A stretch of DNA of 64,000 nt from Deferribacter desulfuricans SSM1 (GTDB taxonomy: Bacteria > Chrysiogenota > Deferribacteres > Deferribacterales > Deferribacteraceae): positions 1,331,501 to 1,395,500 of the forward strand of contig NC_013939.1 in assembly GCF_000010985.1 (NCBI RefSeq). The letters are read 5' to 3'. Below are positions 7,121 through 16,426 of the stretch, piece after piece. The position numbers and the translations under genes were made by a program. Every line of letters begins with the position of its first letter. The first letter of the stretch is position 1. The notes under the pieces were generated by a model. It saw nothing but the letters and a program-made list of their open reading frames with translations, ran no database searches and was not told where the DNA came from.

Positions 7121-9904
7121 TTAAGCTTTTGTTATACGGCAAAGACCTGTTTTGGTCTCCTGCATTTGAGTAACAATATCATATCCATAGTTTGTAACAA
7201 CATTTGCAGCTTCACCTAAAGCATAAGGAGTTGTACCTTCAGGATATTTTCCTGCCCAACTATCACCCATGAAAAATCCACCAAAATGGAATGGTAAGAA
7301 AATTGTTTTATCATCAACTCTATCTGAAACTTTTGCCTTAACTTTTATTTTGCCTCCATTAGGTGATTCAATCCAGATCATATCCCCATCTCTTATGCCA
7401 TAATCGTTAGCTGTTTTGATATTTATTTCAGCAAACATTTCTGGTTGAAGTTCAGCTAAGTATTTATTACTCCTTGTTTCAGCACCACCACCCATGTACT
7501 CAACAAGTCTTCCAGTTGTAAGGATTAATGGATATCTTTTAACCCAATCAAGTTTCTGCTCGCTCTTATACTTCGTATAAACTCTGTAATGATCAGGTTT
7601 GTCATCATAAGTAGGATATTTTTTAATCATTTCTGGATCTGGTGAGTGAAGTGGCTCTCTATGTACAGGTATTGGATCAGGGAAGTTCCAAACATAACAT
7701 CTTGCTCTTGCATTTCCAAATGGTGCCATACCACGCTTAATAGCTTCCTTTATAGTTTTTTGGCTTAAATCAGTTTTCCAGTTTGTTCCTGGTACTATAC
7801 CTTTAAACTCTGGATAGCCGCCATTTACCTCACTACCAGGATTCGCCACACCATCTGCTGCAAGAAGATTTTCCATTTTGCCATTTGGATATTTATATTT
7901 TGTTCCAAATCTTGCTCTAAAAGGTAAACCACCTTTTGCAACAGGTTTTGATATATCATATAGTATTGGAGTACCTGGATGTTCTGTAGTCCAGCAAGGC
8001 CATGGCAAACCATAATATTCACCATCACAAGGCCCACCTTTTGCCTGCAATGTATTTACATCAAAAGTATGCCAATAATCAGTGTGCTTTTTAATCCTTT
8101 CTGGAGTTTGACCATTATAACCAATAGTGAGTGAACCTTTGTTAATTTCTCTTGTTATATCTTCTGGTATTTTCTTTATATTTTTAAAGAACTTATCATA
8201 AAAACCAAATCTTTTAACAAGCTCTTGCATAATCATATAATCATCTTTACACTCATGTACAGGATCAACTACTTTATATCTCCATTGAATTCCTCTTTGA
8301 GAATTAGTTATACTACCTTCAGTCTCGTATTGACTTGAAGATGGCAATAAATACACATTATCTTTATCGCTTGCAACTGCTGTCATAGTTGGAAAAGGAT
8401 CAATAATCACAACCAAATCAAGCAAATCAAGCGCTTTTTTCAGCTTATGATACTGAGATTGTGAGTTTGATGAACAACCCCAAAAAACAACTGCTTTTAA
8501 AGGAGTATACTGAGTAATCTTGTCTTCTTGAATTACACCTTCATACCACCTACCAAGTGTAAAACCTTTTTTATTCATATATTTTTTATTTTTAAATCTT
8601 GATTTTATCCATTCATAATCCACATCCCATACTCTACACCAATGTTTCCATGCTCCATCAGATAACCCATAATAAGCAGGTAAAGAGTGAGATAAAATAC
8701 ACATATCAGTGGCACCCTGTACATTATCATGCCCTCTAAGGATATTGGTACCACCACCAGATTTACCCATATTTCCAAGCACAAGCTGCAATATACAGTA
8801 AGCTCTAGTGTTGCTGCTACCAATAGAGTGCTGAGTACCACCCATACACCAGATAACAGTACCAGGTCTATTATCAGCTAGAAGTTTTGCAATTCTAACC
8901 ACTTCTTTAGCAGGAACGCCTGTAATCCTCTCCACCTCCTCAGGAGTATAATGTTTAGCCACCTCTTTTAACTCTTCAAAACCAGCAACACGAGTCCTAA
9001 CAAATTCTTTATCATACCAATCATTTTGAATAATTGCATTTATCAAACCCATAACAAAAGCTGTATCTGTACCAGAACGAATTCTCACATAATCGGTAGC
9101 TTTTGCAGCTGTCTTCGTAAATCTCGGATCAACAACTATAATTGGTGCGTTATTAACCTCTTTTGCATATAAAATATGCTGCATTGCTATTGGGTGAGCT
9201 TCTGCAGCATTTGAACCTATAAAGAATACACATTTTGAGTGCCTAATATCATTGATACTGTTTGTCATTGCACCATAACCCCAGGTGTTCGCCACACCCG
9301 CAACAGTTGTAGAATGACAAATTCTTGCCTGGTGATCTATATTGTTTGTCCCCCAAAATGCAGCAAGTTTTCTCTGCAAATAAGCCATTTCATTTGATAC
9401 TTTTGCACTCCCAATCCACATAACTGCATCAGGACCATCTTTTTTACGAATATCGAGCAGTTTTTTTGATACTTCATCCAAAGCTTGTTCCCAGCTTATT
9501 TTCTGCCACTTTCCATTGACCTTTTTTAATGGATATTTTAACCTTTTTGGGCTTGTTACCATATCTATTGCACCGGCACCTTTACAACAGTGCCCGCCCC
9601 TTGAAATAGGATGATCTTGAGCTATTTCCTGTCTTACCCATACACCATTTTGAACTTCAGCATAAATCCCGCAACCCACAGCACAATGGGTACAAATTGT
9701 CCTAACAATTTTTGAGTTTGGATATGGTTTGCTTGATGCGTTTGCCTTTTTAACAAAAGTTGGGGATAAAGACATACTTGCAAAAGCTGCAGTTGCCGCA
9801 GAAAGTTTTAAAAATGTTCTTCTTCCTATTTGCGTATTAATACCTAATTTTGCTGATTCACTTTTAGAACTTTTAATCACTTTTTTCACTTTATTAGCTG
9901 CCAT
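7121..9904 (-). CDS. fdhA: Formate dehydrogenase alpha subunit, molybdopterin/tungstopterin, Cys type
   Basis: The catalytic subunit that oxidises formate to CO2, exported folded by Tat. The 927 residues begin with a basic region, then [14 protein letters not shown] (twin arginines at 28-29) and a signal peptide. Next comes a [4Fe-4S] motif, C71-x2-C74-x3-C78 with C106/C107, and then the molybdopterin domains. The active-site segment reads [14 protein letters not shown], with Cys196 (codon TGT) next to His197, where the FdnG type has selenocysteine. So this is a selenium-independent enzyme. The C-terminal pterin-binding domain ends with [16 protein letters not shown] and later segments. It lies in the operon polyferredoxin - torD - tat - alpha - beta - gamma and starts after GGGAGG. 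Confidence 0.95.
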   Translation of the reverse strand: MAANKVKKVIKSSKSESAKLGINTQIGRRTFLKLSAATAAFASMSLSPTFVKKANASSKPYPNSKIVRTICTHCAVGCGIYAEVQNGVWVRQEIAQDHPISRGGHCCKGAGAIDMVTSPKRLKYPLKKVNGKWQKISWEQALDEVSKKLLDIRKKDGPDAVMWIGSAKVSNEMAYLQRKLAAFWGTNNIDHQARICHSTTVAGVANTWGYGAMTNSINDIRHSKCVFFIGSNAAEAHPIAMQHILYAKEVNNAPIIVVDPRFTKTAAKATDYVRIRSGTDTAFVMGLINAIIQNDWYDKEFVRTRVAGFEELKEVAKHYTPEEVERITGVPAKEVVRIAKLLADNRPGTVIWCMGGTQHSIGSSNTRAYCILQLVLGNMGKSGGGTNILRGHDNVQGATDMCILSHSLPAYYGLSDGAWKHWCRVWDVDYEWIKSRFKNKKYMNKKGFTLGRWYEGVIQEDKITQYTPLKAVVFWGCSSNSQSQYHKLKKALDLLDLVVIIDPFPTMTAVASDKDNVYLLPSSSQYETEGSITNSQRGIQWRYKVVDPVHECKDDYMIMQELVKRFGFYDKFFKNIKKIPEDITREINKGSLTIGYNGQTPERIKKHTDYWHTFDVNTLQAKGGPCDGEYYGLPWPCWTTEHPGTPILYDISKPVAKGGLPFRARFGTKYKYPNGKMENLLAADGVANPGSEVNGGYPEFKGIVPGTNWKTDLSQKTIKEAIKRGMAPFGNARARCYVWNFPDPIPVHREPLHSPDPEMIKKYPTYDDKPDHYRVYTKYKSEQKLDWVKRYPLILTTGRLVEYMGGGAETRSNKYLAELQPEMFAEINIKTANDYGIRDGDMIWIESPNGGKIKVKAKVSDRVDDKTIFLPFHFGGFFMGDSWAGKYPEGTTPYALGEAANVVTNYGYDIVTQMQETKTGLCRITKA

Positions 9905-9915
9905 ATTAAACCTCC

Positions 9916-10095
9916 CTAATCCCTAAGCGAAGCATAATACTTTTTAAAATCTTCTGTCTCACGATATAGAATCTCACTTTCAGCTGTATCAACACTTCTC
10001 GCCATTAACTTCTTCCCCTTTAAAACAGTAACAGCTCCCACAGTGGCCAAAGCACCTAACTTTAAAAACTCTCTCCTGCTTTTTTTAGGTTTCAT
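9916..10095 (-). CDS. Small Tat-signal protein of formate dehydrogenase regions
   Basis: A 59-residue protein: [20 protein letters not shown] is a clear twin-arginine signal, followed by about 35 polar residues with [13 protein letters not shown] at the end. Short proteins of this type are commonly encoded just upstream of fdhA and have been grouped as formate dehydrogenase region Tat targets; their role is not settled. The ATG at 10093-10095 is chosen because GGAGGTG lies 5-6 nt upstream, while the upstream alternative would begin inside that site. It overlaps the end of the TorD-like gene by 11 bp, and fdhA starts 11 bp after its stop. Confidence 0.8.
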   Translation of the reverse strand: MKPKKSRREFLKLGALATVGAVTVLKGKKLMARSVDTAESEILYRETEDFKKYYASLRD

Positions 10096-10705
10096 AAGCA
10101 CCTCCATTTAAGTTACCTTCTGATAAAAGACTTTTTTCCACATCCAACATAAAATCTATTAAAGCGCCACAGCTGGCGTAAAAATAAGCTTGAGGATGAT
10201 TTTTTAATGCTTTTGCAAATTCTAAGAAAAAAGGCTCTATAAACTTTTCAAAAAACTCTATCTGCTCAGAAAGTTCTGACTTACTTTTAATCAGATAAAT
10301 CATAGTATCAGAAAGAAAAACTATTGAATCTTCAGAGTCTTTAAACTCTTCATCTTTTACAATTTCCCTTTTCCACAAAAAATCCCTTAATTTTACAAGT
10401 GTTTCTCCAAAATTTTTACCATCAAGATAAAACGAAGCGTTTAGATTTATAAGATTATCTGAAAAAGGATTTACAAAAAGCTCATAGTATTCATTTTTTA
10501 GCTTTTCATAATCATAATTTTTAAAAACCTCATCAAAAAAACCTAACATCTGCTGAAACCTATCATCAAACAATAGCTCTTCACTTTTCATCGATTTAAA
10601 AATTTCAATCCATTTTTCATAAAGCTCTTCTGTGGGCTCGGTATAAAAAAACGATTTTATCAAGTCATAAAAAAACATTCTGGTGTTATCTATCTCAGCG
10701 GACAT
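10085..10705 (-). CDS. TorD/DmsD-family chaperone for formate dehydrogenase
   Basis: A 206-residue all-helical acidic protein with the TorD-like pattern: an N-terminal helical region, then KNEYYELFVNPFSDNLINL, similar to the E-Y-x-x-L-F-V-x-P signature of the family, and a C-terminal helix bundle with HPQAYFYASCGAL. Such chaperones bind the Tat signal of molybdoenzymes until cofactor insertion is complete. Here the natural client is FdhA, encoded two genes downstream. The ATG at 10705 follows GAGGGAG and overlaps the end of the polyferredoxin gene by 11 bp. An alternative TTG 15 nt upstream is less likely. Confidence 0.8.
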   Translation of the reverse strand: MSAEIDNTRMFFYDLIKSFFYTEPTEELYEKWIEIFKSMKSEELLFDDRFQQMLGFFDEVFKNYDYEKLKNEYYELFVNPFSDNLINLNASFYLDGKNFGETLVKLRDFLWKREIVKDEEFKDSEDSIVFLSDTMIYLIKSKSELSEQIEFFEKFIEPFFLEFAKALKNHPQAYFYASCGALIDFMLDVEKSLLSEGNLNGGAYET

Positions 10706-12386
10706 CAGCTCCCTCTTCAAAAAGTTTTTTCACTCTACAACTTTCACAGTAATTAAGATAAGTCCCTTTTGTTTCAAACAAACCAGCAGCTTTCAGCTTG
10801 ACAACTACTGAGTCATAACTTTTCTTATTCCCAAAGACTTTCCCACATTCAGGACAAACCATCGGCTCATCTTTATTTAAAACTTTCATACTAAAAAATT
10901 CATCTGCCAATAAGAGCCCACTTGCTATTTCAATGGCATTTTCAGGACAAACATATTCACAAATACCACACTGAATACAAAACGCAGGGGTATGATTTAA
11001 TGAAAAATCTTCCTCTTTTGCAACCAATGCACCAATTTTACAATGGTTTACACACGCAAGGCATAGTGTACATTCATCTTTATCAAGAAGTACATTTCCA
11101 AAAATGTCCAAGATGTTATCTTTAATAAGAATATTTGATACAATTGACTCTTTATACAAAAATTGTAAAATAGCAGCTAACTTTTTCCTTCTCGTGCTAA
11201 AACTGAAGTTTTTATAAAGATTTTTAAGTGGATTAATTAACTCACTTTGTTTATTTAATCTATAGTTGTCTAAAATCGAAATAAATTCTTTATATTTAAA
11301 TAAAAACTCAAGTAATTTATTGCTAAACTTTATCTGTTCGTTCTCTTTTAGCCTTTCGTTTAAGATAAAAACCTTTGAAGCTCCAATTGCAAACAAAAAT
11401 AGATAATGAAAAGTGTTAAAATATCTAGGATCTAACGGCAAAAGTATTAAGTTTTCAAGCTTATTTATATCATTTACCCAGCAAAATTTTCTAAGTTCTT
11501 CCTCCTCCCCCAATACTACAAAGATATCTTTTGGTAAATCTAATGTCTGAAAATATTTGACAAATGTCTCATCTTTTAGATAGCCATTTTGCATAGCTCC
11601 AGTTGGACAAACCGATATGCATTTGCCACAACCAACACAATTTAAATGATTAACAACAATCCCCTCATCATCAGTAGAGATAGCTTCGTATTCACACGAT
11701 TCAATACATCTTTTACATCCGTAATCAAGTTTTGGAGAATATTGGCAGATATCATTGTCATGCTTTACAATTTCTAAAACATTAAACTCCCCTACTTTCT
11801 CAAAAACCTTATCAAGTTCATTTATGTCATAAACTTTTCCCCACTCAGTTAAAACATCTGATAAAATCTTTTTGTCATCAGTGATAATAAATGAAACATC
11901 ATATTCTATACTTTCTAATCTATCGATAGTTATGGCATTATCTTTACAAACTTGTTCACATTTCTTACATAGGGAGCAAAGGCCGTAATCGATGTTTAAA
12001 TCTAAATCTATAGCATTTTCAGGGCATACTTTAAAACATTCACCACACCAGCTGCACTTTTCAAAATCTATAGGCGCATAAGATTTAATAAAAATTTTAT
12101 ATTTATACTCTTTACCTTCAATTTTTATATCATAAGCGGTATAACACTCTCGAAATGTTAATTTTCCCATATAAATGGGGATTACCTCAAATAATCCTGA
12201 GTAACTTTCGATAGATTTATTTAAAAAATCAACACTGTTTGAAATAATAGCAATTCTTGGAGCAATCGTAATATTATATTCTCTAACATCTGTTAGTTCT
12301 TTGCGCAAAGTTTCAGCTTTTAAATAAGAATTTTTTAATAGTCCGGATAGAAAATCTAAACAATTACACTGTTTTATTTCTCCCAT
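10695..12386 (-). CDS. Polyferredoxin-like protein with about six [4Fe-4S] motifs
   Basis: A 563-residue cytoplasmic protein with no signal peptide. Cysteine groups, in order: an N-terminal CNC; CSWCGECFKVCP and CSLCKKCEQVCK near residues 130-170; CKRCIESC and CVGCGKCISVCP near 230-270; a long region (about 280-420) without cysteines that resembles no domain I can name; CTLCLACVNHCK and CIQCGICEYVCP near 440-500; and a final pair CPECG and CESC, probably a zinc ribbon. It heads the fdh operon and overlaps torD. It may accept electrons in the cytoplasm or help maturation; this is inference. The ATG at 12386 sits 6 nt after a good -10, so the message is probably leaderless. Confidence 0.8.
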   Translation of the reverse strand: MGEIKQCNCLDFLSGLLKNSYLKAETLRKELTDVREYNITIAPRIAIISNSVDFLNKSIESYSGLFEVIPIYMGKLTFRECYTAYDIKIEGKEYKYKIFIKSYAPIDFEKCSWCGECFKVCPENAIDLDLNIDYGLCSLCKKCEQVCKDNAITIDRLESIEYDVSFIITDDKKILSDVLTEWGKVYDINELDKVFEKVGEFNVLEIVKHDNDICQYSPKLDYGCKRCIESCEYEAISTDDEGIVVNHLNCVGCGKCISVCPTGAMQNGYLKDETFVKYFQTLDLPKDIFVVLGEEEELRKFCWVNDINKLENLILLPLDPRYFNTFHYLFLFAIGASKVFILNERLKENEQIKFSNKLLEFLFKYKEFISILDNYRLNKQSELINPLKNLYKNFSFSTRRKKLAAILQFLYKESIVSNILIKDNILDIFGNVLLDKDECTLCLACVNHCKIGALVAKEEDFSLNHTPAFCIQCGICEYVCPENAIEIASGLLLADEFFSMKVLNKDEPMVCPECGKVFGNKKSYDSVVVKLKAAGLFETKGTYLNYCESCRVKKLFEEGADVR

Positions 12387-12420
12387 ATATAAAATATAAT
12401 ACCTACCCAAAAGATGTCAA
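12387..12420 (-). promoter_or_regulatory. Probable promoter of the formate dehydrogenase operon (leaderless start)
   Basis: On the minus strand TTGACA (12420-12415), a 16-bp spacer, then TATATT, followed after 6 nt by the ATG at 12386. The predicted +1 falls on the A of the start codon, and there is no Shine-Dalgarno sequence. Confidence 0.6.
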
Positions 12421-12460
12421 GATAACTTTATGATTTATATTTATTAGTTCAATTTTAAGG

Positions 12461-14551
12461 TTATTTTTTATCAAACACTGTCACATAATCGAATGGTTGT
12501 TTAGAATTAATATAATTATCGATTCTCTCTAAATAAACCTGAGATACGGGATCTCCATACTTTTCCACTAACATAGTAAATAATTTTATTGCACTTTCAA
12601 AATCTTGTTCTCTATATTTTTTAATAGCATCCTCAAAAAGCTTAATAAAATTTTCATTATAATTTTCATTTACTATCACTTCAAATATATCAACTGGCTC
12701 ATTTTTACCTTTTACTCTTACGATATCAACAAGTCTAATTTTAAAATTATTAATTAACCCATTTTTAGTGTATCCAGAAATTAATATTTTAGTCCCATAA
12801 TATTTGTTCAACCCCTCAAGCCTGCTTGCAAGATTCACTGTATCCCCTATCGCTGTATAGTCAAACCTCTTTTCAGTCCCTAGATTTCCTACTACCGCAT
12901 CACCACTATTAATACCTATACCAATATCAAGCTCTGGTAACCCTTTTTCTTTAAATGTTTTGTTTAGTTTTTGCAGGTTTTTTACAATTTCTATTGCTGA
13001 TTCCACAGCCTTATCTTCATGATTCTCTAAATCAATCGGTGCATTAAAAACTGCCATTATTGCATCACCAATATACTTATCAAGCATTCCTCCATTTTTT
13101 AGGATTATATCCGTTGATGGACCCAAAAAAGAGTTAAGCAAGCTCACAAGAGTCTCAGGCTCAAGCCCTTCTGAAATAGTAGTAAATCCTCTTATATCGG
13201 AAAAAAGAACTGTAATTCTTTTCTTTTCACCACCAAGTTTCAGTTTATCAGGATCCTGTAGTATCACTTCCACAAGATCTTCAGAAAGATAACTACTAAA
13301 GGCCTTTTTTAAATATCTACTTTTTTGCTCAACAATAATATTTTTATAAACTTCGATAAAGATGAACGATAAAACTGCTGAGATAAAAGGGTAAATAACT
13401 GATAACTGATAATTATAAATATCGAACATTTTAAAATTAACGATAAAATACAATACGCAAATTATGATAAATGAAACAAAAGAGTATAAACCTTTTTTAA
13501 AAATAAAACTACTTACTGCAATCAGAAATGCTAAAATAACAATACTTATTAAATCAATAAAAAATGTTTTTTCATTCTCTACCAAATAAAAGTTTTGTAA
13601 AACATTTGAAGCAACAGTGCAATGAATTTCAGTCCCTGGAAAATATGGATCAATTGGTGTTGCCTGATAATCACCAACCCCAGTTTCTGTAATCCCCACA
13701 AAAACAAGTTTATTTGAGATATCAGATCCTTTAATTTTATCTTCTATAATATCTGCAGCAGAAACAGTTTTTATTGTTCCTTTTTTACCATAGAAATTTA
13801 CTGGGAGTGAGCCATCTAAATTTATTGGGATATCCACATTATCAAGCGTTAATCTTTCAATCCCAAGGCTATCAACATAAACATAAATCTCTTTATCCAA
13901 AAAATGAGAAAGAGCTGCAAGGTTTAAAGAAGGCATTAAATAACCACTAAAATCAACTACCAAATTCACCTTTCTCAAAATTCCATCCTTATCAGGAAAC
14001 ACTGAGAAAAACCCTTGAGAATAAGCTCCTTCTGATATTTCATCAATATTTGTCTCAGCACTTTTAAAGGAAGCTATAGGTAATTTATCTACCTCTTCCA
14101 GTAGTTTTACATTTTCTATCGAATAATCAGGTAGCCTCTCATTTGCCAATTCTACCTCTTCCTGACTTATTGTATCTCTAAAAAAGTAACCCAATATAAC
14201 ATTCTGTTCTCTATAAATTGCCTTTGATAATGCTAAATCAGAGTCAGGATTGCTCGGCTCTGAAAAAACGATATCTAAAGCTATGGTTTTAGCATGGTAA
14301 TCATTTAACTTATTAATAAGTTTTGCAATTAATTTTCTATCCCAAGGCCATCTACCAAACTTATCAATACTTTTTCCATCAATTGCCACCAAAACGACAT
14401 CTTTTGATGGCTCTTTTTCCACCCTCAATCTAAATTTTACATCTTGGATTTTAGTATCGACTGTTTTAATAAAATCGTACTGGTTTCTGTATAAATAGAT
14501 TGTTAATATAATTACAATAAAAGAGATAACAAAATAAAAAAGCTTTTTCAT
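12461..14551 (-). CDS. CHASE2-domain class III adenylate/guanylate cyclase
   Basis: A membrane-bound nucleotide cyclase of 696 residues. There is one N-terminal membrane segment (about 5-20), then a large extracytoplasmic CHASE2 sensor domain (about 25-320, with AIDGKSIDKFGRWPWDR and VFVGITETGVGDYQ). Three hydrophobic segments follow (about 335-410), then a class III cyclase domain (about 445-620). Catalytic features are VLFSDIRGF and YIGDAIMAVF with the two metal aspartates, and DYTAIGDTVNLASRLEG. The C-terminus holds a TPR-like stretch (about 640-680). It starts 2 nt after the FecR gene stop, so the two are co-expressed. The FecR protein may act as a periplasmic partner of CHASE2 (inference). 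Whether the product is cAMP or cGMP cannot be told by eye. Confidence 0.93.
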   Translation of the reverse strand: MKKLFYFVISFIVIILTIYLYRNQYDFIKTVDTKIQDVKFRLRVEKEPSKDVVLVAIDGKSIDKFGRWPWDRKLIAKLINKLNDYHAKTIALDIVFSEPSNPDSDLALSKAIYREQNVILGYFFRDTISQEEVELANERLPDYSIENVKLLEEVDKLPIASFKSAETNIDEISEGAYSQGFFSVFPDKDGILRKVNLVVDFSGYLMPSLNLAALSHFLDKEIYVYVDSLGIERLTLDNVDIPINLDGSLPVNFYGKKGTIKTVSAADIIEDKIKGSDISNKLVFVGITETGVGDYQATPIDPYFPGTEIHCTVASNVLQNFYLVENEKTFFIDLISIVILAFLIAVSSFIFKKGLYSFVSFIIICVLYFIVNFKMFDIYNYQLSVIYPFISAVLSFIFIEVYKNIIVEQKSRYLKKAFSSYLSEDLVEVILQDPDKLKLGGEKKRITVLFSDIRGFTTISEGLEPETLVSLLNSFLGPSTDIILKNGGMLDKYIGDAIMAVFNAPIDLENHEDKAVESAIEIVKNLQKLNKTFKEKGLPELDIGIGINSGDAVVGNLGTEKRFDYTAIGDTVNLASRLEGLNKYYGTKILISGYTKNGLINNFKIRLVDIVRVKGKNEPVDIFEVIVNENYNENFIKLFEDAIKKYREQDFESAIKLFTMLVEKYGDPVSQVYLERIDNYINSKQPFDYVTVFDKK

Positions 14552-14553
14552 TA

Positions 14554-15579
14554 TTAGCTTTGTTCTGGTATTAAGTTAAGAATCACATCAACAGTCGATA
14601 TAAAACGACCTTCTGGAAATTGCTCTTTATATTTTTGGAAATACCCTTTGCAGCTTATATAATCCTTTTGCTCATATGCAATAAAACCTAGCTGAAAAAG
14701 AGCATATTCATAATATGTTGTACCTGGATATTGGTCAATTATTTGGTTTAATAAAATCTTTGCACCATTTATATCATTCATATGTTTTGATTTCAAAATA
14801 GATTTCCTATAAATAGCCTCCGATTTAAATTCTTTAGATTTAGCAAATAAAACAGCATAATCTAATGATTTCAAAGCCTCTTCATACCTTTTTGCATCAG
14901 CTAAATATTTTGAATAATTAATATTCCATCTTGCAATAATATCAGGCAACCTTTTACTTTTCTCTAACTCATCAGGGATTTCAAAATCTGTGATGGAAAG
15001 TAGTGTATGAAACATATCCTTTAAAGTTTCATCTTGGTCAAAATTTACCGGATTTAGTGGAGCAAGATCTCTTGAAGCCTGACTCATCTCTTTCTTTTTG
15101 GTTTCCACAGAGCCATTATCAGTGGAAACAGCCACAACACCTTCTTCTGTAAATACGCAAAGAGCATTTTCATTTGAATAAGCTATAAATTCTGTACCTT
15201 TCACACCAGCAACTGCACCTGATGAAACAACATTATAACTATTTCCTGGTTTTAATTTTGTCACCAAAGATCTTAAACTACCCTTTTTAAGTTCAATCTC
15301 TGTTTTTTTATTATTTTTATCTGTTTTTGTTAAAATCACTTCACTATCAGGAGATATTACAAAAACAGTTTTATTTTTTAACCTTATTGAAATAGAAGAT
15401 GATGCATCTGTTACAATTTTATCACCTACAAAAACCTTTTTTCTTAATCTAGCTTTTTTGCCGTTTATAAGAGGAGTACCTGATAATTTGATTACTTTGC
15501 CAAAATAAACTTTAAGTTCTGCACTAGCAATATTTATAGACAAAACCAAAATTAAAAAACTATAAAATATCCTTCGCAT
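14554..15579 (-). CDS. FecR-domain periplasmic protein with TPR repeats
   Basis: 341 residues with a clean signal peptide (MRRIFYSFLILVLSINIASA). A FecR-type beta domain follows (about 25-150, with GDKIVTDASSSISIRLKNK and VSSGAVAGVKGTEF), then a helical part with TPR-like units (about 210-330) similar to YbgF/BamD-type repeats. FecR domains of this kind occur outside iron signalling and are thought to bind envelope ligands. Its close neighbour is the CHASE2 cyclase, with a 2-nt gap. The ATG at 15579 is chosen because GGAGG lies 8 nt upstream and it begins the signal peptide. It overlaps the ROK gene end by 20 bp. Confidence 0.85.
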   Translation of the reverse strand: MRRIFYSFLILVLSINIASAELKVYFGKVIKLSGTPLINGKKARLRKKVFVGDKIVTDASSSISIRLKNKTVFVISPDSEVILTKTDKNNKKTEIELKKGSLRSLVTKLKPGNSYNVVSSGAVAGVKGTEFIAYSNENALCVFTEEGVVAVSTDNGSVETKKKEMSQASRDLAPLNPVNFDQDETLKDMFHTLLSITDFEIPDELEKSKRLPDIIARWNINYSKYLADAKRYEEALKSLDYAVLFAKSKEFKSEAIYRKSILKSKHMNDINGAKILLNQIIDQYPGTTYYEYALFQLGFIAYEQKDYISCKGYFQKYKEQFPEGRFISTVDVILNLIPEQS

Positions 15580-16426
15580 AAAAGTAACCTCCATACAGAG
15601 CAGCATCATTTTTTAATCTTGATAAATGTATTATAACATCTTTTTTGTATGGAGGATACAATTTTTCATTAAAAAATTTAATAAAATCTTTAAAAAACAT
15701 ATCAGAATAATGTGAAACGCCACCACCCAAAACTACCTTTTCCACATATATAGAGTTTACAAATGAAGCCACACCAATGGCCAAATAATGCGCAAACTGT
15801 TTAAAAGTCAATTTTGCTATTAACTTTTTTTGAATTGCCAACTGATATATCCTATTAACAGAATCAATCTCTTCTTTATTATTTGATAAAGATTTATAAA
15901 TATTCATTATACCATTTTTACCGCAATAAGCTTCTAAACAGCCTCTATTACCACAAGAACATTTCCAACCATTATCAACTACTACAATATGACCAATTTC
16001 AGCTAAAGAATACTTTGATTTTACAATTCTACCATTTAATATTAAACCACCACCCACACCTGTTCCCAAAGTAACCATTAACATATTTTTTACATCATGA
16101 TGGCATTTTTTATATTCTCCAAAGGCTGCTAAATTGGCATCATTTTCCAAATAAACATTTTTTATATTCAAATGGCTGACAACATTTTTGTTTGTCAAAT
16201 AAGTTAAATTTGGAGCATAAATTGGGCAATTTTTCTCATAATCTAAGATAGCTGGTAGGCCAATTACCACTTTGTCGTAAGGCTTTTGAATTTTATGCTT
16301 TATCAAACTCAATAATTCATCATAACTACTTGGCGTTTTAACAGTATCTTTAAATTCTATCGTTTCATTATTAAAGTAGGCATACTTAATATTTGTCCCA
16401 CCTATATCAAAAACATAAACATTCAT
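15560..16426 (-). CDS. ROK-family sugar kinase
   Basis: A 288-residue actin-fold kinase of the ROK (repressor, ORF, kinase) family without the N-terminal DNA-binding domain. It has the phosphate-1 motif FDIGGTNIKYAYF at the N-terminus, the sugar-binding ENDANLAAFGE, the phosphate-2 TLGTGVGGGLI, a catalytic-site AEIGHIVV, the zinc-binding CSCGNRGCLEAYCG and the adenosine motif VVLGGGVS. Candidate activities are glucokinase, N-acetylglucosamine kinase or N-acetylmannosamine kinase; the sequence alone does not decide. It overlaps the upstream SPL-like gene by ATGA and the downstream FecR gene by 20 bp. Confidence 0.88.
   Translation of the reverse strand: MNVYVFDIGGTNIKYAYFNNETIEFKDTVKTPSSYDELLSLIKHKIQKPYDKVVIGLPAILDYEKNCPIYAPNLTYLTNKNVVSHLNIKNVYLENDANLAAFGEYKKCHHDVKNMLMVTLGTGVGGGLILNGRIVKSKYSLAEIGHIVVVDNGWKCSCGNRGCLEAYCGKNGIMNIYKSLSNNKEEIDSVNRIYQLAIQKKLIAKLTFKQFAHYLAIGVASFVNSIYVEKVVLGGGVSHYSDMFFKDFIKFFNEKLYPPYKKDVIIHLSRLKNDAALYGGYFYAKDIL

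Noticed and set aside
9310-9335. Selenocysteine in the formate dehydrogenase alpha subunit
   Set aside because: The active-site codon is TGT (Cys) and the frame has no internal TGA.
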